A DNA stretch of 64,000 bases from an uncultured Bacteroidales bacterium (GCA_945836755.1 CAMAMB010000002.1:33578-97577), one strand, 5' to 3'; counted from the stretch's first letter, positions 9,109 to 18,814 are shown. The notes: a model not told the origin generated them from the sequence alone. Translations and numbers: made by a program.

Positions 9109-9426
9109 ATGTACGACATTCAACTCAACGAAAGCGGCTCGCGCCATCTGTGTGTGACTGACGCCCACATGGCTACGCTCCGCAAGTATAACCTGCTCGA
9201 TGGCCTTGTGGGCAGCACAGGCTTCGTGACAGAGGAAGAGGTGAACAAGCTTCGCCGCCGCGTGGAGGCGCTCACACTCAGTCAAGGCGACGAGGCCAAG
9301 GACCTGCTAAAACTCAGTGCCGATGTAGTCTTCGCTGACAAGCTCAAAGCCTTCGGACTAAAGCACCTGCTTGAAGCCTTCCGGCAATACTGCGCCACGA
9401 CGCCTGTCGAAAGCGAAGAAGCGTAG
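9109..9426 (+). CDS. Hypothetical protein, 105 aa
   Basis: Complete ORF from ATG 9109. There is no signal peptide or membrane segment; the sequence is charged and helical with an EEEVNKLRRRVEAL stretch that could form a short coiled coil. I do not recognise it. It sits 57 bp after the previous gene and about 120 bp before the YgiQ start. Codon use and continuity with the neighbouring genes support a real gene, but the evidence is modest. Confidence 0.5.
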   Translation: MYDIQLNESGSRHLCVTDAHMATLRKYNLLDGLVGSTGFVTEEEVNKLRRRVEALTLSQGDEAKDLLKLSADVVFADKLKAFGLKHLLEAFRQYCATTPVESEEA

Positions 9427-9546
9427 ACGCTCCGCCGCCCACAAAGGGTGACTAAGAACGCCGTAAGAGAAGGAAGGAACGCAGACCTCTCCGCCGTACG
9501 CCCCAGCTGCCACCCCCGCCCGTACAGACATAGACACGCCCCGCCC

Positions 9547-12500
9547 ATGCCACAGCCCCACCAATATCAGCTATCAGACTTTATCCCCACCACGCAGAAG
9601 GAAATGAAACTGCGAGGCTGGGAGCGAGCAGACGTGATATTCTTCTCCGGCGATGCCTACGTAGACCACCCTTCGTTCGGGGTGGCGGTGCTGGCACGCC
9701 TCTTAGAGGCAGAGGGACTGCGTGTGGCCATCGTGCCACAACCATCGTGGCACGGCGACCTACGCGACTTCAGGCGCTTAGGACGTCCGCGCCTTTTCTT
9801 TGCCATAGCGCCGGGCTGCATGGACTCCATGGTCAACAAGTATACAGCCAACCGACGCCTGCGCAGCGAGGACGCGTATAGTCCGGACGGCAGGCACGAC
9901 ATGAGGCCGGAGTATCCCACCATCGTCTATACCCACATACTGCGTGAGCTCTATCCCGATACGCCGGTAGTAATCGGCGGCATAGAAGCCTCGCTCCGAC
10001 GGCTGACACACTACGACTACTGGAAGGGCGAGCTACGCCCCTCGATACTGACCGACTCAGGGGCCGATCTCCTGATCTACGGCATGGGCGAGGCTCCGCT
10101 CACCGACCTGTGCACCCTGCTCAACGACACGCTCGAAAGTTACGCCACGGCAGCTGACACGATGACCAAGAACGACACGAACGGGGAAGAAGGCGGCGAA
10201 GTCAGCATGACACGCAGCCTCTTTCGGAACGCCATCAGCCGTGTGGCCATACGTCAGACAGCTACTCTCGAGACACGCGACAGCATACGAGGCGGCATAC
10301 GCGGAGACGACATCCTGCTACACAGCCACGAAGTCTGCCTGAAAGACCGCAAGCGCTACGCCGAGAACTTCAAACACATAGAGGAAGAAAGCAATAAATA
10401 TGAGGCAAGTCGCCTCATTCAGCAGGTGAGGGAACAGTATATAGTGGTCAATCCGCCCTACCCGCCTATGACAACAGGACAGATAGACCGCGCCTACGAC
10501 CTTCCCTACACACGCCTTCCCCACCCTAAGTATAAAGGTAAGCGCATACCGGCCTACGAAACCATCAAATACTCCGTCACCCTTCATCGCGGGTGCTTCG
10601 GCGGCTGCGCCTTCTGCACCATCTCCGCCCACCAGGGCAAGTTTATCATGTCACGCTCCAAAGAAAGCATTCTGCGCGAAGTGGAGGCCGTGACACGCAT
10701 GGAAGGCTTCAGCGGCAACCTCTCAGACCTGGGCGGACCGTCAGCCAACATGTACAGAATGGGAGGAAAAGACACCACGCTGTGCAGAAAATGCAAACGC
10801 CCCTCATGTATTCACCCCGCCATCTGTCCCAACCTGCACGCCGACCATCGGCCGCTGACAGACATCTACCGCGCCGTCGACGCCCTGCCACAAGTGCGCC
10901 ACAGCTATATAGGAAGCGGCGTGCGCTATGACCTCCTGCTGGCCGACTATAAAGATCCTGCCCTGAAGAAGGCAGCCCGCGACTACACGGAAGAACTCAT
11001 CTGCCACCACGTCTCAGGCAGGCTGAAGGTGGCACCGGAACACACCTCGCCCAAGGTGCTGGAGTTGATGCGGAAGCCCTCGTTCGACCTTTTCAAACAA
11101 TTCAAGACGGTCTTTGACACCATCTGCCGCAAAGCCGGACTGCGCCAGCAAATCATTCCCTACTTCATCTCCTCACATCCGGGCTGCACCGCCGAAGACA
11201 TGGCAGAACTGGCTGCCATCACCAAGCACTTAGACTTCAAGCTGGAACAGGTGCAGGACTTCACGCCTACCCCCATGACTGTGGCAACTACCACCTGGTA
11301 CGCGGGTTATCACCCCTATACCCTCCGCCCCGTATGGTCGGCCCACTCCCCTACTGACAAACTCAAGCAACGTATGTTCTTCTTCTGGTATAAAGCCGAT
11401 GAGCGGAAACGCATCATGGCTGAACTCAAACGCATAGGCCGCACCGACCTGATTGGCAGGCTGTTCACCCTGCTCACCCTTGCTCTGACGGGCATGGCTG
11501 CCCTGTCACCAAACGTCCTCATGGCACAGAGCGCACACAACGAACCCACCACAGCCCTCCAGGCAGCCATACGCCATGTAGATTACGGTATGGAAAGCCG
11601 CGTCACAGCCACCGACGGCGAGACACCACTATGGCTCTCAGCCAACAGATACGGTCTCTCAGGGGTGGAATACGCCAACGGCTACCTCAGACTACAAGCC
11701 GGACACAGGGCGGAGAACGACAGCCTGCGCAAATGGCGCATAGGATGGAGAGCTGACGTGGCAGCCACCTACGGAATGTCGGCCCCCTTCGTCATACAGC
11801 AGCTATACACCGACATTGACTATCGCGCCCTCCGCCTCACCATCGGAGCCAAGGAGGAACCTATGCAGCTGAAGAACAACCTGCTCAGTAGCGGCAGTCA
11901 GACAATGGGCATCAACGCACGCCCCATGCCCAACATACGCATCGCACTACCTGAATATCTGAGCCTTACCGGAAAATCAGACTGGGTGGCCATCAAGGGA
12001 CACTTTGGCTATGGCATGCTGACGGACGGCGGCTTCCAGAAAGATTATTGTGCTATGGACGCCAAACGCACAGAGAAGGTGCTCTACCACACCAAGGCCG
12101 GCTACCTACGCATAGGCAACGAGAAGAAATTCCCCCTCTCCTTCGAAGGCGGCCTCGAATGGATGACCTACTTCGGAGGCACAGCCTACATTACAGGCTC
12201 TGTGGGCGGCATAGGCAGCAAGTTGGAGATGCCACAGCGCCCGAAGGACTTCTTTGACGCCATATTCGGCCTCGGCGGTGATGCCACCGACGGTGATGGC
12301 TATGCCAACGCCACCGGCAACACCGTAGGTAGCTGGATTTTCCGACTGAACTATAAGGCCAACAACTGGCGGGCAAGCATCTACTTGGACCATTTCTTTG
12401 AAGACCACTCGCAGATGTTCTTCGAATATGGATGGCTGGACGGCCTCCTTGGCGCAGAAGTGGAGCTACCTCAGAACCCCTTCGTAAGCACCATCGTGTA

Positions 12501-12993
12501 CGAGTTTTTGAAGACCACCTACCAAAGTGGGCCTGTATACCACGACCATACGGCTGCCATACCGGACCAAATTAGTGGAGCCGACAACTACTATAATCAC
12601 AGTATCTATCAAGGTCACCAGCACTGGGGACAAGCTGTGGGCAACCCACTGTACACTTCGCCGCTGTACAGGCACGATGGCACACTCGCCTTCTCCGACA
12701 ACCGTTTCATAGCTCACCACATCGGCCTCATGGGGCAACCGACTGCTTCATTGTCTTACCGCCTGCTCTACAGCCACGAACGCAGCCATGGCACCTACCC
12801 TGCCCCACATCTGACGGCCCGACACACAGACAGCTTCCTTATAGAAACAACGTGGCGCCCACAAAAGCCCATCAAACACATTGGTGACGGCTGGGAATGC
12901 GGCCTTGCACTTGGTATGGACCGCGGCAATCTCATTGGCAACAACTTCGGCCTCAGCCTACACATCGTGAAACGCGGTATGCTTATCAGATAA
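9547..12993 (+). CDS. YgiQ-family radical SAM protein fused in frame to a Wzi-like outer-membrane protein
   Basis: One uninterrupted ORF; the likely start is ATG 9547 (MPQPHQYQLSDFIPTTQKEM), 33 codons inside the track ORF, giving 1148 residues. Residues 1 to about 640 are a YgiQ/UPF0313 radical SAM protein: N-terminal B12-binding-like region, radical SAM cysteines in GCFGGCAFC, and the second cysteine cluster CRKCKRPSCIHPAIC typical of the family. The rest resembles the Bacteroidota capsule-assembly Wzi family, a beta-barrel. At the junction, RTDLIGRLFTLLTLALTGMAALSPNVLMAQ reads both as a YgiQ C-terminus and as a signal peptide. A cytoplasmic iron-sulfur enzyme tethered to an outer-membrane barrel is topologically odd, so two separate products are likely. 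A lost stop codon or assembly error is possible. Confidence 0.85.
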   Translation: MPQPHQYQLSDFIPTTQKEMKLRGWERADVIFFSGDAYVDHPSFGVAVLARLLEAEGLRVAIVPQPSWHGDLRDFRRLGRPRLFFAIAPGCMDSMVNKYTANRRLRSEDAYSPDGRHDMRPEYPTIVYTHILRELYPDTPVVIGGIEASLRRLTHYDYWKGELRPSILTDSGADLLIYGMGEAPLTDLCTLLNDTLESYATAADTMTKNDTNGEEGGEVSMTRSLFRNAISRVAIRQTATLETRDSIRGGIRGDDILLHSHEVCLKDRKRYAENFKHIEEESNKYEASRLIQQVREQYIVVNPPYPPMTTGQIDRAYDLPYTRLPHPKYKGKRIPAYETIKYSVTLHRGCFGGCAFCTISAHQGKFIMSRSKESILREVEAVTRMEGFSGNLSDLGGPSANMYRMGGKDTTLCRKCKRPSCIHPAICPNLHADHRPLTDIYRAVDALPQVRHSYIGSGVRYDLLLADYKDPALKKAARDYTEELICHHVSGRLKVAPEHTSPKVLELMRKPSFDLFKQFKTVFDTICRKAGLRQQIIPYFISSHPGCTAEDMAELAAITKHLDFKLEQVQDFTPTPMTVATTTWYAGYHPYTLRPVWSAHSPTDKLKQRMFFFWYKADERKRIMAELKRIGRTDLIGRLFTLLTLALTGMAALSPNVLMAQSAHNEPTTALQAAIRHVDYGMESRVTATDGETPLWLSANRYGLSGVEYANGYLRLQAGHRAENDSLRKWRIGWRADVAATYGMSAPFVIQQLYTDIDYRALRLTIGAKEEPMQLKNNLLSSGSQTMGINARPMPNIRIALPEYLSLTGKSDWVAIKGHFGYGMLTDGGFQKDYCAMDAKRTEKVLYHTKAGYLRIGNEKKFPLSFEGGLEWMTYFGGTAYITGSVGGIGSKLEMPQRPKDFFDAIFGLGGDATDGDGYANATGNTVGSWIFRLNYKANNWRASIYLDHFFEDHSQMFFEYGWLDGLLGAEVELPQNPFVSTIVYEFLKTTYQSGPVYHDHTAAIPDQISGADNYYNHSIYQGHQHWGQAVGNPLYTSPLYRHDGTLAFSDNRFIAHHIGLMGQPTASLSYRLLYSHERSHGTYPAPHLTARHTDSFLIETTWRPQKPIKHIGDGWECGLALGMDRGNLIGNNFGLSLHIVKRGMLIR
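11416..12993 (+). CDS. Capsule assembly Wzi-family protein, proposed internal start within the YgiQ ORF
   Basis: ATG 11416 is in frame with the fused ORF and would give a 525-residue protein of normal Wzi length. Its start, MAELKRIGRTDLIGRLFTLLTLALTGMAAL, has a positively charged N-region and hydrophobic core followed by SPNVLMAQ, fitting a Sec signal peptide. The mature part shows barrel-like alternating strands and family-like segments such as DYRALRLTIGAKEEPMQ and NPLYTSPLYRHDG. Wzi-type proteins sit in the outer membrane and help attach capsule. Internal initiation is inferred from sequence only. Confidence 0.5.
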   Translation: MAELKRIGRTDLIGRLFTLLTLALTGMAALSPNVLMAQSAHNEPTTALQAAIRHVDYGMESRVTATDGETPLWLSANRYGLSGVEYANGYLRLQAGHRAENDSLRKWRIGWRADVAATYGMSAPFVIQQLYTDIDYRALRLTIGAKEEPMQLKNNLLSSGSQTMGINARPMPNIRIALPEYLSLTGKSDWVAIKGHFGYGMLTDGGFQKDYCAMDAKRTEKVLYHTKAGYLRIGNEKKFPLSFEGGLEWMTYFGGTAYITGSVGGIGSKLEMPQRPKDFFDAIFGLGGDATDGDGYANATGNTVGSWIFRLNYKANNWRASIYLDHFFEDHSQMFFEYGWLDGLLGAEVELPQNPFVSTIVYEFLKTTYQSGPVYHDHTAAIPDQISGADNYYNHSIYQGHQHWGQAVGNPLYTSPLYRHDGTLAFSDNRFIAHHIGLMGQPTASLSYRLLYSHERSHGTYPAPHLTARHTDSFLIETTWRPQKPIKHIGDGWECGLALGMDRGNLIGNNFGLSLHIVKRGMLIR

Positions 12994-13056
12994 CGCCCAC
13001 ATAACCGGATACCATCTACTCCCCACATTCAGCGACATACCTTTATACTCCTCACC

Positions 13057-13545
13057 ATGACCAAGAACTTGACATTCATCCTCTTAACACTGCTGCTCAC
13101 CGCCTGCGGCAAGCTGCCGAGCAATGGAGACCTCGATGGAAAGTGGATGCTCACCGCACAATATACCAAGCCCTCAACCGACTCCCCCACATACAGCGAC
13201 TACACGGACAAACGCGATACGGGCATCAGCTGGAACGTCCAGCTTGACCTCCTGTCTATCACAGCCCCCGTTCCCCTCCATGAAGATACCTCAGAGTTGC
13301 AACTCGGTAAGTCGCACGAGGTGGTTTGTCGTTTCAACCATGAGGGTTCGACGTTGCGCCTTACCCAAATCTTCTGGCACTATAGGGCCCACGACATAGC
13401 CATCACCCCGGAGGAACTGGAAACCTCACCCCTGTCCATCGTAGGCATTCACCAAGGCGGTACAGACTTCCAGGTCCTTCAGCTCAGCAGCAAGCGCATG
13501 GTGCTCTGCTCCGAGACCGACAGCCTCATATTCAAGAAGATATAA
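13057..13545 (+). CDS. Small lipoprotein, lipocalin-like
   Basis: 162 residues starting at ATG 13057 with a lipoprotein signal ([19 protein letters not shown]; lipobox LTAC), so it should be membrane anchored. After the anchor, [11 protein letters not shown] is the GxW-type start seen in lipocalin-like Bacteroidota lipoproteins, followed by beta-rich sequence ending in [14 protein letters not shown]. Ligand and role are unknown. It is 63 bp after the Wzi stop and 116 bp before glyA, on the same strand. Confidence 0.7.
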   Translation: MTKNLTFILLTLLLTACGKLPSNGDLDGKWMLTAQYTKPSTDSPTYSDYTDKRDTGISWNVQLDLLSITAPVPLHEDTSELQLGKSHEVVCRFNHEGSTLRLTQIFWHYRAHDIAITPEELETSPLSIVGIHQGGTDFQVLQLSSKRMVLCSETDSLIFKKI

Positions 13546-13661
13546 CCCACATAGGGTCACTGTCGCTCTACACCACTCATGACAACCACGCCACGGCACA
13601 GCCCCCCACGCGCAGGCTCTGCCCCCAAAGGCATTACCTATCACATCAATCTTCAAGCGCT

Positions 13662-14942
13662 ATGAATAGAGACAACGCTATTTTTAATCTTATCGAGGCC
13701 GAGCGCCGTCGCCAGCTTCGCGGCATTGAGTTAATTGCCTCAGAAAACTTTGTTTCGACGGAAGTAATGGCAGCCATGGGCTCCGTGCTGACCAACAAAT
13801 ACGCCGAGGGGTATCCAGGCAAGCGTTACTACGGAGGCTGCCAGGTAGTAGACGAGTGTGAGCGCCTGGCTATTGAGCGTGCCTGCAAGCTCTTCGACGC
13901 AGCCTACGCCAACGTTCAGCCCCACTCGGGCGCACAGGCCAACGCCTCCGTTTTCATGGCCGTGTTAAAACCCGGTGACACATTCATGGGACTCAGCTTA
14001 GACCAGGGTGGCCACCTCTCCCATGGCTCAGCCGTCAATACCTCCGGCATTCTCTACCACCCCGTTGCCTATCATCTTAGCCCGGAAACAGGACGCGTTG
14101 ACTACGACGAGATGGAACGTCTCGCCATAGAACACAAGCCTAAACTGATTGTGGGGGGAGGCTCAGCCTACAGTCGAGAATGGGATTACGCCCGTATGAG
14201 GGCCATCGCCGATAAAGTAGGTGCTCTCCTCATGATAGACATGGCACACCCCGCCGGTCTTATCGCTGCAGGCCTGCTTGACAATCCTGTACATCACGCT
14301 CACATCGTCACCACCACCACACACAAAACGCTCCGCGGCCCACGTGGTGGTCTGATACTCATGGGTAAAGACTTCGACAACCCCTGGGGACTTACCACCC
14401 CTAAGGGCGAGATCAAGCCTATGAGCCGTCTGCTTGACAGTGCAGTCTTCCCCGGCGTTCAAGGCGGCCCACTTGAACATGTCATAGCTGCCAAAGCCGT
14501 AGCCTTCGGCGAAGCTCTTCAACCGGAGTTCCGCCAATACGCCTCACAGGTTAAAACGAATGCTGCCTGTCTCGCCAACGAACTCATGAAACGCGGATTT
14601 CACATTGTGAGCGGCGGTACCGACAACCATAGCATGCTCGTTGACCTTCGCCCCAAGTACCCCGAGCTTTCCGGCCGTGCAGCTGAAAATGCCCTCGTGG
14701 CAGCCGACATCACTGTGAATAAGAATATGATTCCGTTCGACACCCGCTCCGCCTTCCAGACCTCAGGTATCCGCCTCGGTACTCCGGCTATCACCACACG
14801 TGGTGCGAAAGAGGACCTCATGGTGCTCATAGCCGACTTCATAGAGCAGGTGCTCAATGCGCCTGAAGATGAAAAGGTCATCGCAGATGTACGCCATAAG
14901 GTAAACGAAACCATGGAGAGTTACCCCCTGTTCGCTTGGTAG
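13662..14942 (+). CDS. glyA: Serine hydroxymethyltransferase
   Basis: 426-residue PLP enzyme converting serine and tetrahydrofolate to glycine and methylene-tetrahydrofolate. It starts [21 protein letters not shown] and shows ELIASENF, the HSGAQAN active-site segment and the PLP-lysine motif [14 protein letters not shown] near residue 225. Length and motifs are standard. A strong inverted repeat 29 bp downstream should end transcription. Upstream, no promoter of the -7 type is obvious in the 116-bp gap, so it may be read from the preceding genes. Confidence 0.95.
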   Translation: MNRDNAIFNLIEAERRRQLRGIELIASENFVSTEVMAAMGSVLTNKYAEGYPGKRYYGGCQVVDECERLAIERACKLFDAAYANVQPHSGAQANASVFMAVLKPGDTFMGLSLDQGGHLSHGSAVNTSGILYHPVAYHLSPETGRVDYDEMERLAIEHKPKLIVGGGSAYSREWDYARMRAIADKVGALLMIDMAHPAGLIAAGLLDNPVHHAHIVTTTTHKTLRGPRGGLILMGKDFDNPWGLTTPKGEIKPMSRLLDSAVFPGVQGGPLEHVIAAKAVAFGEALQPEFRQYASQVKTNAACLANELMKRGFHIVSGGTDNHSMLVDLRPKYPELSGRAAENALVAADITVNKNMIPFDTRSAFQTSGIRLGTPAITTRGAKEDLMVLIADFIEQVLNAPEDEKVIADVRHKVNETMESYPLFAW

Positions 14943-14970
14943 TCTAAGGGGCTGACACCCATACACCAAT

Positions 14971-15020
14971 AGACTTGGCAGGGCTTCACTTCAGCGAGGT
15001 CCTGCCAAGTCTATTTATCT
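14971..15020 (+). terminator. glyA: Terminator-like hairpin after glyA
   Basis: A perfect 12-bp inverted repeat, AGACTTGGCAGG (14971-14982) and CCTGCCAAGTCT (15001-15012), encloses an 18-nt loop and is followed by ATTTATCT rather than a clean T-run. It lies between the convergent glyA and RhaM-like genes and could work in both directions. No gene is seen from here to 15196. Confidence 0.7.
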
Positions 15021-15196
15021 GAAAGGTCAAGGCGGCTCAAACAGTCATTTAAGCTATACTTCACACAAAATGGATAGGCGTATGACGTGCCGGAGAGTGG
15101 AGAGCTCATCCTGTGGAAGCTCCCCCACTCAACCTGCAAACGGGACAGGCTGAGTAAGGGCGACGTTTAAGCGAAATCAGACTATCATTGTGAATA

Positions 15197-15583
15197 TCAA
15201 TATAGGTGAAAGATACGCTCCATCAACTGCCACTTCTCGTCTGAAGTAGCCGTGGCCTGGGCCTTCTGGTAACGAGCAGTCAGTGCCTCCCACTCAGCCT
15301 GACGCGGCTGGTGCGCCATCTTCTCCATCACCTCGTGCCATGAAAGGTTAGCGGGAAGCTCGACTATCATAAAGAGACGAGTGCCCACAAGATATATCTC
15401 CATCTCCAGCACACCGGAAGCACGTATGCCCTCAAGTATCTCCGGCCAAATGCCATCCGGAGCGTGAAGGCGTCGATAGGCACTAATGAGTTGAGGGTCA
15501 TCACGGAGGTCGAGCGTCTGGCAATAACGATTGGTGGCACAAGCGTGCCGTCTAACAGGATAGCCTTCAGGAGATGGGTTCAT
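15197..15583 (-). CDS. L-rhamnose mutarotase-like protein (RhaM family)
   Basis: 128-residue protein resembling the RhaM/YiiL dimeric alpha-beta barrel family. Family-like segments are LISAYRRLHAPDGIWPEILEGIRASGV, which carries the conserved histidine and the PEI motif, MEIYLVGTRLFMIVEL, and a tryptophan-rich C-terminus. RhaM interconverts anomers of rhamnose, but no rhamnose genes are nearby, so the actual sugar may be another such as fucose. The start at 15583 gives about 15 extra N-terminal residues compared with typical members; a later start is possible. Confidence 0.75.
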   Translation of the reverse strand: MNPSPEGYPVRRHACATNRYCQTLDLRDDPQLISAYRRLHAPDGIWPEILEGIRASGVLEMEIYLVGTRLFMIVELPANLSWHEVMEKMAHQPRQAEWEALTARYQKAQATATSDEKWQLMERIFHLY

Positions 15584-15636
15584 AAGGATTGAGATAAACT
15601 GTTAAAGTAATCGAGGCCACAGTAGAATGGCAGGTG

Positions 15637-16467
15637 CTATAGCAGGTCTGTGAGCAAGGAGGGAGTATGACGTGGGAGGGTGTCCACGAGTAGGGCGCCC
15701 GGCTGTGGAGTCGCAGGTGTCTGCACATTGAAACCAGCCTCTTGAAGCCTCACCATAATAGTGTCAAGCGCCTTCTGCGGACGATTGTTGATGGCACTAA
15801 GATGGCACAACCAGAGCTGTCTGATATGCGCCGGAGATAGATGGGCGATAAGGAACTGCGCCGTCTCTTCATTGCTTGTATGGCCATTTGGAGCAAGTAT
15901 GCGGTTCTTCAGCCTCAAAGGATAGGGGCTGAGACTCAACATAACAGGGTCATAATTAGCTTCGACCACGAGATGCGTCGCCGCCTGAACATGTGGTATC
16001 ATGTCATCCGTGAAGTGACCGACATCAGTAAGCAGAACGAAATGCTTTCCCTCAGCCTCTATATGATAGCCCACATTCTCCGCGCTATCATGAGGCACGT
16101 GAAAAGTCGTGACACGGAAAGGGCCGATGGTGAAAGTATCTCCGGGGCTGAATGTGACGCGACAATCGACAGGCACTTTCTTGGCCACATGATGATTTGC
16201 GTCAATCGACTTATGGACCCGCTCCGTGCCATAAACAGGGAGATGAAAATGAGCACTGATTGCTCCGACGCCCTTTGCATGATCGGTGTGGTCATGAGTT
16301 AAAAGGAGGGCCACAGGAGCAGCCTGCGAAAGGCCATAAGTTGAAAAGTGCTGCTTGAGTTTGCGCAGACTGATACCCGCATCTATCAGCAGGCCCACTC
16401 CGTCAGAGAGTAGGTAGGAGGCATTGCCGCTACTGCCGGAACAAAAGGAGATGTATTGCAAGGACAC
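15637..16467 (-). CDS. MBL-fold metallo-hydrolase, WalJ/YycJ-like
   Basis: Metallo-beta-lactamase-fold protein with the zinc motif THDHTDHAKG near residue 57 and later histidines in FHVPHD and VLLTDVGHF. The N-terminal SLQYISFCSGSSGNASYLL matches the SSGN start of the WalJ/YycJ group, proposed 5'-3' exonucleases or hydrolases. I chose the GTG at 16467 because homology begins there and it follows the TamL stop by 22 nt. The track ATG at 16512 would overlap the TamL gene and add 15 residues translated from its end. Probably co-transcribed with TamL. Confidence 0.85.
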   Translation of the reverse strand: MSLQYISFCSGSSGNASYLLSDGVGLLIDAGISLRKLKQHFSTYGLSQAAPVALLLTHDHTDHAKGVGAISAHFHLPVYGTERVHKSIDANHHVAKKVPVDCRVTFSPGDTFTIGPFRVTTFHVPHDSAENVGYHIEAEGKHFVLLTDVGHFTDDMIPHVQAATHLVVEANYDPVMLSLSPYPLRLKNRILAPNGHTSNEETAQFLIAHLSPAHIRQLWLCHLSAINNRPQKALDTIMVRLQEAGFNVQTPATPQPGALLVDTLPRHTPSLLTDLL

Positions 16468-16489
16468 TTGATTAAGATGAGGATGAAAC

Positions 16490-18799
16490 TTAGAAGGGTA
16501 GGCCAACAGCAAAGTGGAAGGTAAAGTCGCGACTAAACTTAGGGTTGACGAGAGGATAGTGGTTGATACTATTCCGATACTGCGGGTTGATAGCCTTCAT
16601 ACCACCGTCAAAGCGCAGAATGAAGTAGTCAAAGTTGAGACGAAGCCCCAAACCATACGCCACTGCTATCTCGCGCCAAAATCTATGCCAGCGGAAAGTA
16701 CCCGCCTCCAGACCCGGATAGGTGCGAGTGTTCCAAATGTTGCCGGCATCTATGAAGAAGGCCCCATGAAGCTTTCCAAATAACTGCGTGCGCCACTCTG
16801 CACTGAGGTCAAGCTTGAGGTTACCCGTTTGATTGATGAAGTCCACCTTGCCATCCTCTCCCCGATATGAGCCTGGACCTAATTCGCGCACGCTCCATCC
16901 TCTGACACTGTTGGCGCCACCAGCGAAGTAACGTTTTTCATAGGGCAACAAGTCAGAGTTCCCATAGGGGATACCAATGCCAAGGGCAGCATGACAGGCA
17001 AAAGAGTTGCGGGAATTGACGAGGAAGCTTTTAACCACGTCAAAATCAAACTTCACATATTGGGAGTAGTTGATGCCAAAGAGGGTATACTTCCCTTGAC
17101 CGTCTTTGTTGTGACCGAAAAGACGTGAATAAGCGTAGAGCAGGTTACCGGCCAGCTCCACGCTGCTCTTCATCACAAGCCCATTCGTCTGATAGATACC
17201 CGAGGGGCGGTCGGCTGCATCACGCATGGAGTTATAGATAAGGCTATAACTCGTCTTCATGACAAACAAATTTTCGTAAGTAGATCTCAACACCGAGTAA
17301 TGAGGGTCATCACCCTCCAGATACTTCTGTCTGAAAGCGCCAGATATCCAAGGCATATAGACATAGTTGAGCTGGAAGGCATCGAGGCGGTGCTGCAGTC
17401 GAGAATCAGCATTGCGATACCAGCGATAGCCCCATGACCCAGTCAGCACACGTCGATGAAACTCCGGCCGGTCCTGCGAGTCATACATAATCTTTGCCTC
17501 AGAGGTGGCCTTCACTGCCTTGTGCATTCTGAAGCGTGCGAAGGGTATACGGAGGGTTGGAAAACGCAATGCCATCTCTGCAGACCACGCAATAAAGTTA
17601 TTATCACTATACTCCTCCAGGCCCGTAATGGCCTCATACGCAGCTCGGAGTTTCAGAGTGAGCAGCTCCGAACCATGACCGACATTTCTATTAGAATAGG
17701 TCACCGACGCGGCTGCACCGAGGTCACCGGCAGTGTTTGTGCCCTCCACATCAAAGCCAAAACTATTAGGCTTAGCCGGGATGACATGTATATCACACCC
17801 CACCTGCGCCGTATCTCCCGACATAGGATATAGACGCACCGTAGTTTGCTTGATAGCTGGCAGACCACCCAGTGAGACGTATGAGTTACGGACATCCGTT
17901 TCTCTCAGAAGGCTGTCCTGGTTGAGAGGAATCTGCGAGGCGTAGATACGGCGACGAATGCGGTTGCGTCCTTTATAAAAGAATTGGATATCACGATAAG
18001 TCGTAGAATCGAGCGACTGGGTGTCAGCACGTTCCACATCTTCGTAGAGGCGTATCTTACCTATGGTGCGCGGTATGGCAATAACTGTTTCTTCTTGAGG
18101 GGTTACAAAGTGAAGGGTCACATCTGCCCCAAGAGAGCCTCGCAGCGTGTCTATGTCAAAAGATATATAGCCATCATGAAGGCCATAGAAACCTCGATCG
18201 GCCATGGCACGAAGGATACGGCGTTTCTCTTCGGCCATGCGGTTCAGGTTGAGAGGCATTCCACGACGTAGCAAGGTGGCAGCAGAGTCGGCCTGAAATG
18301 CTCTGTATGCCTCTTCTGACTCAAAATGGTAGTAGAGGTGCTCTATATAATAACGGTTTTGAGGATGTAGGTTGTAACGTACGCGGGTCTTGTACTTATG
18401 GTGCGTAACGACTGTGTCACAAGAAGCATGAAGGTAGCCCTCGTTCATAAGTGCCTGCTCGAGCGAAGCAATGGAGAGGGCCGTTTGCTTGGGGTCATAA
18501 ATAGCCGGCGCTTCTCCCATTCGCCTCAACCACTTAGAAAACCCTTTGTTGCCGCGCACAGAGTCTGTACTTGACAGGCAATAAATAGCTGTGGGCACCT
18601 TCAGCAGGGAGAACCACTTCGTGTTAGGCTGCTGACGTACATAGCTCTTGTACTGAGATAGTTTCTCGACCTTCTTGTCCGAGGTGACGCTGACCTTCTG
18701 TAGAAGCGTCTGGTCAGCCTGAAGAAAACGACGCGGGCTGCATGACGTCACCAGAAGGACAAGCAAGCTGGAGAAAATATATGCGAGTGGTCTGTACAT
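16490..18799 (-). CDS. BamA/TamA-family outer-membrane lipoprotein (TamL type)
   Basis: 769 residues with a lipoprotein signal (MYRPLAYIFSSLLVLLVTSCSPRRF; lipobox VTSC), which distinguishes the Bacteroidota TamL from classical TamA. The N-terminal half should hold POTRA domains (for example NEGYLHASCDTVVTHH and RRILRAMADRGFYG). The C-terminal half is an Omp85 barrel with YFAGGANSVRGWSVRELGPGSY, containing the conserved RGW-type loop motif, and ends in a strand with terminal phenylalanine (FHFAVGLPF). It inserts or translocates outer-membrane proteins with a TamB partner elsewhere. A -7 box lies only 7 nt upstream of the start codon, suggesting a leaderless mRNA. Confidence 0.9.
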   Translation of the reverse strand: MYRPLAYIFSSLLVLLVTSCSPRRFLQADQTLLQKVSVTSDKKVEKLSQYKSYVRQQPNTKWFSLLKVPTAIYCLSSTDSVRGNKGFSKWLRRMGEAPAIYDPKQTALSIASLEQALMNEGYLHASCDTVVTHHKYKTRVRYNLHPQNRYYIEHLYYHFESEEAYRAFQADSAATLLRRGMPLNLNRMAEEKRRILRAMADRGFYGLHDGYISFDIDTLRGSLGADVTLHFVTPQEETVIAIPRTIGKIRLYEDVERADTQSLDSTTYRDIQFFYKGRNRIRRRIYASQIPLNQDSLLRETDVRNSYVSLGGLPAIKQTTVRLYPMSGDTAQVGCDIHVIPAKPNSFGFDVEGTNTAGDLGAAASVTYSNRNVGHGSELLTLKLRAAYEAITGLEEYSDNNFIAWSAEMALRFPTLRIPFARFRMHKAVKATSEAKIMYDSQDRPEFHRRVLTGSWGYRWYRNADSRLQHRLDAFQLNYVYMPWISGAFRQKYLEGDDPHYSVLRSTYENLFVMKTSYSLIYNSMRDAADRPSGIYQTNGLVMKSSVELAGNLLYAYSRLFGHNKDGQGKYTLFGINYSQYVKFDFDVVKSFLVNSRNSFACHAALGIGIPYGNSDLLPYEKRYFAGGANSVRGWSVRELGPGSYRGEDGKVDFINQTGNLKLDLSAEWRTQLFGKLHGAFFIDAGNIWNTRTYPGLEAGTFRWHRFWREIAVAYGLGLRLNFDYFILRFDGGMKAINPQYRNSINHYPLVNPKFSRDFTFHFAVGLPF

Positions 18800-18806
18800 T
18801 TCGGGG

Positions 18807-18814
18807 CAAAGTTA
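18807..18814 (-). promoter_or_regulatory. -7 box immediately before the TamL start codon
   Basis: On the minus strand TAACTTTG matches TAnnTTTG and ends 7 nt before the ATG at 18799. Transcription would begin at or within a few bases of the start codon. No good TTTG lies at the -33 distance. Confidence 0.5.
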
